This document shows positions 22,209-32,840 of a DNA stretch of 64,000 nucleotides, one piece after another (position 1 is the stretch's first letter; every line of letters begins with the position of its first letter). The notes beneath the pieces are model-generated. The model was not told the DNA's origin, made no database searches, and saw only the letters and a program-made list of their open reading frames with translations. The DNA comes from Phocoena phocoena (taxonomy: Eukaryota > Chordata > Mammalia > Artiodactyla > Phocoenidae): NCBI RefSeq assembly GCF_963924675.1, contig NC_089230.1, positions 67,454,943 to 67,518,942 of the forward strand, read 5' to 3'. The position numbers and the translations under genes are program-made.

Positions 22209-23546
22209 ACCAGTGGTGTTATGAATGGGGATATAAATATAAAGAAATATTATAATGGTATCATAAGTATAATGTCAAAGATATATGGGAGATATAGAAA
22301 TATATGAGAGGTACCAGAGAGGTGAGAATATTCCAGCTTACCCTGGGTATACTTGAGTTATTTGAAGTGTGGAGTTGTAGACAGAGAAAGTGATACAGAT
22401 TAATTTTGAAGGAGTGAGCCTTAGAAGTCAGGAGCATTAGATGGTTTTTAGTGTACTTGATGTATGGTGAGATGTGAGACATAGCAGGAAATGAGAATGG
22501 ATTTGTGGGTAGGAGACCAGATTACCTGAATAAGACATTTTAGCTTAGTTCTTTGTTCTGTATATAATAGGACACTACTGAAGGGTTTTAGTTACGGTAA
22601 TGATATGATCTTATTTTTATTGCTTTGAAGGATAACTCCACTGGCATCGTGGATAGTGTTTTGAAGTGAGAAAGAACTCAAAACAGGGAGGCCAGTTAGT
22701 CAATAGTTATTGAGCGCTTCCTGTAGTCTATTCTCAACGATTCAACACCTATCAGGAGCTTCCTTTATGATAGGCAACACAGATTTGAAGGTGAACTTGA
22801 TTTCAATCTATTCTAGTTGTTTTGGTGAATTTTAAAGTGAAGAGTATCTAGGAGGGAATTTAGACTACTTACAAGTTTTTAAACAATTTTTAGGCTTTTA
22901 ATTTTATTTCTTAAAAAGAGGGCTTGCTTGTTTCATTTTAATTTTATCAGGGTCTCAATTCATCTAATAAATAAGCCTGACATTTTAGGTTTTTCAACCT
23001 TGTTTGATGACATAGGTGACATGGAAAAGTTTGCACATGGACTGTGTGGTTATTTACTAACTAGCATTTCTTCAGTAAATACCCTTTACAAACAGTCGTA
23101 TGCCTTTATGTAAAGGGAATATATTCTACCTTATACCTAGCTCTTGCTCACTTGTCTTGCTCCATATTCTTTGCTGAGTATCAAAATTGTCATCCTTCTA
23201 AAGTTGAGAAAAAGTCATCCTTGAAGTGTATTTAATGTTCACAGATTAAGCAAGTGTTGCCACTCCTTTGTAAACAGTAGGTTGGGTAAAATGTTAGGTT
23301 GAGTGATAGAGATTAGAGAAGTGAAAGAAGGCAGAAAAGATGGGAAAAATGTGTGGAAGTGTGTCCAATTGCAGAATAAAGAAAAGGGTACTTGATATAC
23401 CATTGAGGTGATGCTGCTAATCCGGACCACTACTGTCACCCAGGTGATATGTTATAGCTGTATTTGTATATACCATTAGGAGTGGACAAGCCCCTACCCT
23501 CAGCTCATACAAAAGTGTACATGTGCTTTTTATTTCATGGTTCAAA

Positions 23547-23603
<57 letters not shown>

Positions 23604-24216
23604 ATAATATATATACTGTATATATACATATGGGGGAAGAAGAAAACTTTTGTTTTTGAATATATCATATAAACCTTTTCTGTATTAGTTTTCAGAGTTG
23701 AGAATGTATTTGTTTAATAAATATCTTCTACTTCTTGAAGGCTGTAAAGTGTTAGCACTTTAAACAACAAAAAACATTATAGGTGACTTTTTTGCCTATT
23801 TTGGTGTGTTGTTTGCTTGTACTTTCCTGACTGTGGATTTTAGTTTTTACACAGGCTTTACTAATTCATGTAAACAATAAAAATGATTAGTGAGTATATT
23901 AATACTTTAATTCAGATGTGAAAACTTTGGATCAATTTATATTTGAGAAGATTTATACCATTTTCCCATACTCTTTTATACATTTATAATTAAAATAAGT
24001 AACTGTATGTGTGTGCATTTGCATGTTTAGGTATGCTTCTGTCATTAGTCAAATTAATCATCAGGGCTGGCACTTGTGGTTGTTCAGGCTATACACTGGG
24101 CAACTCCAAAGGATGCTGTTTATATAGACTGCTATGTATAGTGTATCAGCCTGATAATTATGCTGATAAAATAGTTTTTAGTGTTGAAATTTAAATAATT
24201 GTCTTGTTTAATTCAG
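22209..24216 (+). other. Intron sequence upstream of the 55-codon exon
   Basis: No gene recognised. About 22500-22730 may be an unclassified ancient repeat. It contains the (TA)n tract at 23549-23600 and the pyrimidine tract before the acceptor. Confidence 0.5.
23549..23600. repeat. (TA)n microsatellite, about 52 bp
   Basis: A perfect run of TA dinucleotides of about 26 units, followed by further imperfect TA-rich sequence to about 23630. Confidence 0.95.
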
Positions 24217-24381
24217 GCACAGCCGGTTGGAGATTGTGATTTTAATATTCGTCTGCAGTGTATAGAACGAGAAATAATAAATCCTCGACATGAAAAAATG
24301 AAGACGGGGCTCATTGACAAAACACAGGAACCATTTAGAGTCAGAAATAAGCCATTTTTTGACATCCATGCTTCAAGAAAG
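24217..24381 (+). CDS. RNGTT: RNGTT coding exon: between motifs IIIa and IV
   Basis: This 165-bp exon is 55 codons, phase 0 at both ends, with AG at 24215-24216 after a T-rich tract and donor GTAAAG at 24382. The product begins [10 protein letters not shown] and ends A-S-R-K, corresponding to human residues of about 369-423. Compared with my recollection of the human protein there are a handful of changes (for example A for S at the first residue, I for V after D-F-N, N for S in the I-I-N-P stretch, R for S after E-P-F, and H-A in place of C-T near the end). None creates a stop, and all lie between motifs. The donor departs from the stronger GTAAGT of the other three exons at its fifth base. 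The exon is flanked by the two direct L1 copies. Confidence 0.95.
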
Positions 24382-24549
24382 GTAAAGTTTTCTAATTAAT
24401 ACTTGCAGTGTAACAAAACTCATCTTGGAAAAGGAATATGAATGACATTTTGAGACCCACTTGTCTTGATTTTTCCAGAAATTACTTGAATATAGCACTA
24501 TATTGACAAACATATATAATTCCCAAGTCTTCTCTTTAGCAAGATCCTT

Positions 24550-24748
24550 TTTTTTTTAAAATTGAAGTATAGTTGATTTACAATGTTGTGTTAGTTTCTG
24601 GTGTACAGCAAAGTAGTTCATATATATATACATATATATATATATTTTTTCTTTTTCAGATTCTTTTCCATTATAGCTTATTACATGGTATTGAATATAG
24701 TGCCCTGTGCTATACTGTAGGTCCTTGTTGTTTACCTATTTTATTTTA
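24550..24748 (-). mobile_element. 5'-truncated L1 3' end
   Basis: Complement of the same L1 3' UTR as at 5945-6151 ('gaagtatagttgatttacaa', 'gtgtacagcaaagtag'). Possible duplicated flanks are agcaagatcctt before and agtaagattctc after. It begins about 170 bases past the donor of the 55-codon exon and includes an internal (TA)n run. Confidence 0.75.
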
Positions 24749-24794
24749 GTAAGATTCTCAGTGACAGAAAGTTAGGTTACTTCCTTGTTTTCTT

Positions 24795-25019
24795 TTTTAA
24801 AAAATATTTATTTATTTGACTGTGCCGGGTCTTAGTTGTGGAATGCGGGATCTTTGTTGCCGCGTGCAGGGTCTTCGTTGTGGTGTTCGGGATCTTTACT
24901 TGTGGCATGTGGGCTCTTAGTTGGGGCATGTGGAATCTAGTTTCCTGACCAGGGATTGAACCCGGGCCCCCTGTGTTGGGAGCACGGAGTCTGAACCCCT
25001 GGACCACCAGGCAAGTCCC
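24795..25019 (-). mobile_element. tRNA-derived SINE with TSD
   Basis: Minus-strand copy with a 'gaccagggattgaacccggg' head region and ccaccaggcaagtcc at its right end. Flanks ccttgttttctt (24783-24794) and ccttgtttctt (25020-25030) match apart from one T. Confidence 0.8.
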
Positions 25020-25039
25020 CCTTGTTTCTTATAATAGTT

Positions 25040-27120
25040 TGTGATTCATGGCTATTGGTTCATATTATGTTTTTTAAAAAGCTGTAAACAGGATAGAATT
25101 ATATAGAGTGAAAATCACCTGTTAAGCCTTCTGAAGGTCAACAGTGTTTACTACGTAGTCTTATTTTAAAAATTAATTTACATATATATATACATACATG
25201 TGGAAGGTTTTCTTTTGTTATTTATTTTTGTTGTTTTGACACTGAAAACCCGAGACTTATTTCACTTAACAATACAACTTGGAAGTATTTCCATGACATG
25301 CAAAGAGATTTATAACTGCCGCATAGTATTTGACAGTAAAGATGTACCATGGAGTTATTATGTTTTGGAGGAGGGGTGGTTATGATAGAATAGTATAGGA
25401 AATAATGGCAATGTAAGCAATTAAATGTTTTAAACTTTTTTCTAATATAATCTCACATGTTAGATGATGTAAGTTTTTGTTGTATTTTAACTGCTTCTAC
25501 TCAAGTCCACTCAATTTGGTATTAGCCCTTGGATGTAATATTAGCAATAATCTCAGCACTGTTGAATGCCTATCTTTTCTTCTCAACAAATACAAAGTTA
25601 TCATTCTACTTTCACTTATTGTGCATAATGCCTGCTTGGCATGGGACTGTTGGTTGACTTCTGGTGCCATGGCCTTCCCACAGTTCACTGCTTTTGTGTC
25701 TGTTTTGGCAGCAGGAATATTATAGGGTTGCCTAAAAGAGCCATACACTTCTGTGCCCTGCCCAGTCAGTAGGGTAGGGATAACGTTAACACTTAACGTG
25801 GGCCACACCTTTCTAAATTTTTAATTCATTGTAAAAGTTGGTCAGAAGCCAAATTGTTTCAGTTTGCATTCGTTTTTTTTTAAATGTATTTTGACAGCTT
25901 GTGCTGCCATAATTCAAAGTTCAGCATTTCAGAAAATGTGTCTCAGTGTAGTTTTATTAGTCAGAATCAGTGCTGCTTAGAAATGCTTAGAAAATAGTTC
26001 TTTAGGGATCTGAAGTATATAGTTACGTTGACCAACTTTTCATGTAGTTTTTCACTAGAAAAAACGATGCTCTAATTTTTCTCCTTTCTACTTAGCTTAT
26101 ATAACAACGCTTTGAAATCATCACAGGAAATTCTTTTTTTTCAAGCAGTTCTGTTATTTGGAATTTTACATATAAGTCTCCTCTTCCCTCCTTTTCAGTT
26201 TTTACTGTTAATTTTTTGTCCTCAATTTCTCTTACCAAAGTGTAGAGTTGCAGAATACAGAGGGAAAGCACATTTTGCAGCAGAGTTGGTCTAAAGGGTA
26301 AGACTGTAGTAACACCAACTTATAGAATGGCAGCTACGATTGACAGGTTATTGCTCTAGAGTTGCTTATTATTTTTATGTTTGCTACTGGGAATTGTAAA
26401 ATAGTGGTGTTACGAATGATGCAGCATTTGTCAGGGAAGTACCTATCATTTTTATGAGAAAGCCTAGTTTTTATGTGGTTTTTAACACATAAAATGTGTT
26501 AAAATGCATACTTTTGGGTAGAAAACAGTAGAATTTCATTTCTGTCTATAAAAACTTGAAGATAACTTTGATTTTAGGAGTTTATTAGCATAGCTCTATA
26601 AACAACCTCTCCATTTTGTTGAATTTGATCTGTCAAACTAGTGAAGGGATAATGAGTTGTTTAACTTTTAACTTAATATACATAAATGGGTGTTAGAATA
26701 CAGCATCCTAAATAGTAATAAGAAGTAGCAGTTTCTTAAATTACAATTTATTTGCATTTCCAGTTTGAAGGCCAATTAAAAAAGAATTATTTGAATAGAT
26801 TAAATGTGGTTAACAAAATTTTAAAAGTCAGACAGACAGCAGATATTTATCATCATCTCAGAAGAGTAACCACTGCTATTAGCATTTATTGTATCCATCA
26901 GAATTTCTTTATCCATGTGCAAGCAATACATTTATTTATATTCTTACCACCCTTACCCAAGAGGTGATTCTTAACGCCCTTTTCTGTACTTGCTTTTATT
27001 TACTTAATTTATTTTGTGTCCCCTTGCCCCAGTTTTGGTACATGGAGATCTCCTTCAGTCTTTTTTTTAATAGATGCACAGATTTCCATCTTATCAGTGT
27101 ACCATAATTTACTTAATTAA
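25040..27120 (+). other. Intron sequence, mostly unassigned
   Basis: Around 25060-25330 and 26880-27120 there are worn fragments resembling old L1 3' ends. The rest shows no gene or repeat I recognise. Confidence 0.45.
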
Positions 27121-27129
27121 TCCATAGTC

Positions 27130-27480
27130 ATTTGGGTTGTTTTTAGCCTGTTGATAGGTTTTTGTTTGTTTGTTTTGCATATGGATATCCAATTGTTTCT
27201 GCACCAAGTATTGAAGAGATGGTCCTTTTTTCATTGAATTTCTTTTGCATCTTTATAAAAAATAAGTTGTTATGTATGTGTGGGACTATTGCTAGATGCT
27301 CTGTTCTATGCCCTTGATGTTTTTTTTCTGTCTTTGTGGTAGTACTGTCTTGACTACCTTTGTTTATAGTAAAGATTGAAATCAGACAGACTTGATCTTC
27401 CAACGTTGTACTTCTTTTTTGAAGTTGTTTATTCTAAGTCTTTGTGTTTTCATTGAATTCTCTTCTTCCATCTGATGCTT
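27130..27480 (-). mobile_element. Ancient L1 ORF2 remnant, antisense
   Basis: Diverged complement of the L1 ORF2 3' part ('ggatatccaattgtttctgc', 'gaagagatggtcctttttt'). It sits immediately left of L1-B, so L1-B probably inserted in or beside older L1 sequence. Confidence 0.55.
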
Positions 27481-27568
27481 GTTTATAATTATTTTTCAGT
27501 TGATTCTCTTGGATTTTCTGAGTATCCAGTCATATTAGGTGTAAATTGACACAGCTTTACTCTTTTTT

Positions 27569-27716
27569 CCTTCCTTCCTTCCTTCCTTCCTTCCTTCCTT
27601 CCTTCCTTCCTTCCTTCCTTCCTTCCTCCCTCCCTCCCTCCCTCCCTCCCTCCCTCCCTCCCTTCCTCCTTCCCTCCCTCCCTCCCTCCCTCGCTCCCTC
27701 CCTCCCTTCCGTCCTT
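27569..27716. repeat. (TTCC)n/(TCCC)n polypyrimidine tract
   Basis: About 148 bases of almost pure pyrimidine: TTCC units from 27569, then CTCC/TCCC units to about 27716. It lies where the poly(A) tail of L1-B would be, so it likely grew from that tail. On the L1 sense strand it reads GGAA/GGGA. Confidence 0.93.
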
Positions 27717-28099
27717 TTCTTTCAACATCTTTATTGGAGTATAATTGTTTTACATTGGTGTGTTAGTTTCTGCTATATATAGCAAAGTGAATCAGCTATA
27801 AATACACATATATCCCCATATCCCCTCCCTCTTGCGTCTCCCTCCCACCCTCCCTATCCCACCCTTCTAGGTGGACACAAGGCACTGGGCTGATCTCCCT
27901 GTGCTATGTGGCTGCTTCCCACTAGGTATCTGTTTTACATTTGGTGGTGTATATATATCCATGCCACTCTCTTACTTTGTCCCAGCTTACCCTTCCCCCT
28001 CCCCATATCCTCAAGTCCATTCTCTAGTAGGTCTGCGTCTTTATTCCTGTCTTGCCCTTAGGTTCTTCAGGACATTTTTTTTTTTTTTAGATTCCATAT

Positions 28100-31000
28100 A
28101 CATGTGTTAGCATGTGGTATTTGTTTGTCTCTTTCTGACTTACTTCACTCTGTATGACAACTCTAGGTCCATCCACCTCACTACAAATAACTCAATTTCA
28201 TTTCTTTTTATGGCTGAGTAATATTCCATTGTTTATATGTGCCACATCTTCTTTATCCATTCATCTGTCGATGGACACTGAGGTTGCTTCCATGTCCTGG
28301 CTATTGTAAATAGAGCTGCAGTGAACATTGTGGTACATGACTCTTTTTGAATTATGGTTTTCTCAGGGTATATGCCCAGTAGTGGGTTTGCTGGATCGTA
28401 TGGTAGTTCTATTTTTAGTTTTTTAAGGAACCTCCATACTGTTCTCCATAGTGACTGTATCAATTTACATTCCCACTAACAGTGCAAGGGGTTCCCTTTT
28501 CTCCACACCCTCTCCAGCATTTATTGCTTGTAGATTTTTTAATGATGGCCATTCTGACTGGTGTGAGGTGATACCTCATTGTAGTTTTGATTTGCATTTC
28601 TCTAATGATTAGTGATGTTGAGCTAATGTGTTTCATGTGTTTGTTGGCAATCTGTATATCTTCTTTGAAGAAATGTCTGTTTAGATCTTCTGCCCATTTT
28701 CGGATTGGGTTGTTTGTTCTTTTGATATTGAGCTGCGTGAGCTACCTATATATTTTGGAGATTAATCCTTTGTCAGTTGCTTCATTTGCAAATATTTTCT
28801 CCCATTCTGAGGGTTGTCTTTCCGTTTTGTTTATGGTTTCCTTTGCCGTGCAAAAACTTTTAAGTTTCATTAGTTCCCATTTGTTTACTTTTGTTTTTAT
28901 CTCCATTTCTCTAGGAGGTGGGTCAAAAAGGATCTTGCTGGGATGTATGTCATAGAGTGTTCTGCCTGTGTTGTCCTTTAAGAGTTTTATAGTGTCTGAC
29001 CTTACATTTAGGCCTTTAATCCATTTTGTGTTTATTTTTGTGTTTGGTGTTATGGAATGTTCTAATTTCATTCTTTTACATGTAGCTGTCCAGTTTTCCC
29101 AGCACCACTTATTGAAGAGGCTGTCTTTTCTCCATTGTATATTCCTTCCTCCTTTATCAAAGATAAGGTGACCATATGTGTGTGGGTTCATCTCTGGGCT
29201 TTCTATCCTGTTCCATTGATCTATATTTCTGTTTTTGTGCCAGTATCATACTGCCTTGATTACTGTAGATTTGTAGTATAGTCTGAAGTCAGGGAACCTG
29301 ATTCCTCCAGGTCCGTTTTTCTTTCTCAAGATTGCTTTGGCTGTTTGGAGTCTTTTGTGTTTCCATACAAATTGTGAAATTTTTTGTTCTAGTTCTGTGA
29401 AAAATGCCATTGGTAGTTTGATAGGGATTGCATGGAATCTGTAGATTGCTTTGGGTCATATAGTCATTTTCACAATGTTGATTCTTGCAATCCAAAAACA
29501 TGGTATATCTCTCCATCTGTTTGTATCCTCTTTAATTTCTTTCATCAGTGACTTATAGTTTTCTGCATACAGGTCTTTCATTTCCTTAGGTAGGTTTATT
29601 CCTAGGTATTTTATACTTTTTGTTGCAGTGGTAAGTGGGAGTGTTTCCTTAACTTCTCTTTCAGATTTTTCATCATTATTGTATAGGAATGCAAGAGATT
29701 TCTGTGCATTCATTTTGTATCCTGTTACTTTACCAAATTCATCGATTAGCTCTAGTAGTTTTCTGGTGGCACCTTTAGGATTATCTATGTATAATATCAT
29801 GTCAGCTGCAAATAGTGACAGTTTTACTTCTTCTTTTCCAATTTGTATTCCTTTTGTTTCTTTATCTTCTCTGATTGCCGTGGCTAGGACTTGCAAAACT
29901 ATGTTGAATGATAGTGGTGAGAGTGGACATCGTTGTCTTGTTCCTGATCTTACAGGACATGCTTTCAGTTTTTCACCATTGGGAATGATGTTTGCTGTGG
30001 GTTTGTCATATGTGGCCTTTATTATGTTGAGGTAGGTGCCCTCTATGCCCGCTTTCTGGAGAGTTTTTATCATAAGTGGGTGTTGAATTTTGTCAACAGC
30101 TTTTGCTGCATCTATTGAGATGCTCATGTGGTTTTTCTCCTTCAATTTGTTAATATGGTTTATCACATTGATTGATTTGTGTATGTTGAAGAATCCTTGC
30201 ATTCCTGGGATAAACCCCACTTGATCATGGTATATGATCCTTTTAATGTGTTGTTGGATTCTCTTTGGTAGTATTTTGTTGAGGAGTTGTCCATCTATAT
30301 TTATCAGTGATAGTAGTCTGTAATTTTCTTTTTTTTGTAGTATCTTTGTCTGGCTTTGGTGTCAGGGTGATGGTGGCCTCATAGAATGAGTTTGGGAGTG
30401 TTCCTTCCTCTACAATGTTTTGGAAGAGTTTGAGAAGGATGGGTGTTAGCTCTTGTGTAAATGTTTGATAGAATTCACCTGTGAAGCCATCTGGTCCTGG
30501 ACTTTTGTTTGTTGGAAGATTTTTAATCACAGTCTCAATTTCAGTGCTTGTGATTGGTCTGTTTATATTTTCTGTTTCTTCCTGGTTCAGTCTTGGGAGG
30601 TTGTGCTTTTCTAAGAATTTGTACATTTCTTCCAGGTTGTGCATTTTATTGACATAGAGTTGCCTGTAGTAATCTCTCATGATCCTTTGTATTTCTGCAG
30701 TGTCAGCTGTTACTTCTCCTTTTTCATTTCTAATTCTATTGATCTGAGTCTTCACCTTTTTTTTCTTGATGAGTCTTACTAATGGCTTATCAATTTTGTT
30801 TATCTTCTCAAAGAAGCAGCTTTTAGTTTTATTGATCTTTGCTATCGTTTCATTCATTTCTTTTTCATTTATTTCTGATCTGATCTTTATGATTTCTTCT
30901 GCTAACTTTGTGGTCTTTTGTTCTTCTTTCTTTAATTGCTTTAGGTGTAAGATTAGGTTGTTTATTTGAAATGTTTCTTGTTTCTTGAGGTAGGATTGTA

Positions 31001-31880
31001 TTGCTATAAACTTCCATCTTAGAACTGCTTTTGCTGTATCCCATAGGTTTTGCGTCATTGTGTTTTCATTGTCATTTGTTTCTAGGTATTTTTTTATTTC
31101 TTCTTTGATTTCTTCAGTGATCTCTTGGTTATTTAGTAGTGTATTGTTTAGCCTCCATGTGTTTGTAGTTTTTACAGATTTTTTCCTGTAATTGATATCT
31201 AGTTTCATAGCGTTGTGGTTGGAAATGATACTTGATATGATTTCAGTTTTTAAAAATTTACCAAGGCTTGATTTGTGACCCAAGATATGATCTATCCTGG
31301 AGAATGTTCCATGAGCACTTGAGAAGAAAGTGTATTCTGTTGTTTTTGGATGGAATGTCCTGATAATATCAATTAAGTCCATCTTGTTTAATGCATCATT
31401 TAAAGCTTGTTTTTCCTTATTTATTTTCATTTTGGTTGATCTGTCCATTGGTGAAAGCGAGGTGTTAAAGTCCCCTACTATGATTGTGTTACTGTGTATT
31501 TCTTCTCTTATGGCTGTTAGCATTTGCCTTAAGTATTGAGGTGCTCCTATGTTGGGTGCATAAATATTTACAGTTGTTATATCTTCTTCTTGGATTGATC
31601 CCTTGATCATTTTGTAGTGTCCTTCTTTGTCTCTTGTAATCGTCTTTATTTTAAAGTCTATTATGTCTGATATGAGAATTGCTACTCCAGCTTTCTTTTG
31701 ATTTCCATTTGCGTGGAATATCTTTTTCCATTCCCTCACTTTCAGTCTGTATGTGTCCCTAGGTCTGAAGTGGGTGTCTTGTAGACAGCATATATATGGG
31801 TCTTGTTTATGTATCCATTCAGCCAGTCTATGTCTTTTGGTTGGAGCATTTAATCCATTTACATTTAAGGCAGTTATTGA
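28100..31880 (-). pseudogene. L1-B ORF2 (endonuclease/reverse transcriptase), defective
   Basis: The 5' half reads open for 498 codons (30243-31739) and covers the endonuclease and the start of the RT, with V-G-D-F-N-T and S-R-I-D-H present. The RT palm continues in a shifted frame (29456-30220), followed by further fragments (29289-29516, 28742-29191, 28233-28463). Two active-site changes are visible. The endonuclease S-D-H is S-N-H (AAC complement at 31218-31220), and the RT F-A-D-D is F-A-A-D (GCT complement at 29804-29806). The frame breaks and the catalytic changes together make it non-functional. L1-A keeps the ancestral-looking residue at both sites. Confidence 0.92.
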
Positions 31881-31939
31881 TATGTGTGTTCCTATTACCA
31901 GTTTCTTAGCTGGTTTGTTATTGTAGGTCTTTTCCTCAT

Positions 31940-32840
31940 CTTATGTTTCCTGCCTAGAGAAGTTCCTTTAGCATTTGTTGTAAAGCTAGTTTGGTGGTGT
32001 GGAATTCTCTTAACTTTTTCTTATCTGTAAAGGTTTTAATTTCTCCGTCGAATCTGAATGAGATCCTTGCCGGGTAGAGTGATCTTGGTTGTAGGTTTTT
32101 CTTTCTCATCACTTACAATTTGTCCTGCCGCTCCCTTCTGGCTTGCAGAGTTTCTGCTGAAAGATCAGCTGTTAACCTTATGGGGATTCCCTCGTATGTT
32201 ACTTGTTGTTTTTCCCTTTCTGCTTTTAATATTTTTTCTTTTTTTGATAGTTTGATTAATATGTGTCTTGGCATGTTTCTCCTTGGATTTATCCTGTCTG
32301 GCACTCTGTGTGCTTCCTGGACTTGATTGACTATTTCCTTTCTCATATTAGGGAAATTTTCAAGTATAATCTCTTCAAATATTTTCTCAGTCCCTTTCTT
32401 TTTCTCCTCTTCTTCTGGGACCCCTATAATTCATATGTTGGTGCGTTTAATGTTTTACCAGAGGTCTCTGAGACTGTCCTCAATGTGTTTTACTCTTTTT
32501 TCTTTATTCTGCTCTGCACTAGTTATTTCCACTATTTTATCTTCCAAGTCACGTATCCATTCTTATGCTTCAGTTATTCTGCTATTGTTACCTTGTAGAG
32601 AAATTTTAATTTCATTTATTGTGTTGGTCATCATTGTTTGTTTCTTCTAGGTCCTTATTAAACGTTTCTTATATTTTCTCCATTCTATTTCCAAGATTTT
32701 AGATCATCTTTACTGTCATTACTCTGAATTCTTTTTCACGTAGACTGCCTATTTCCTCTTCATTTGTTTGGTCTGGTGGGTTTTTACCTTGCTCCTTCAT
32801 CTGCTGTGTATTTCTCTGTCTTCTCATTTTGCTTAACTTA
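31940..32840 (-). pseudogene. L1-B ORF1, decayed
   Basis: The best remaining frame (32113-32346) matches the C-terminal domain of the ORF1 of L1-A (R-I-N-P-R-R-N, T-A-D-L-S-A-E-T-L-Q-A-R-R-E). Upstream coiled-coil sequence is recognisable but interrupted by stops and frameshifts, unlike the open ORF1 of L1-A. Confidence 0.8.

Noticed and set aside
27489..27782. Frames of repeated glycine/arginine/glutamate or leucine/proline/serine
   Set aside because: They are translations of the TTCC/TCCC simple repeat, not a gene.
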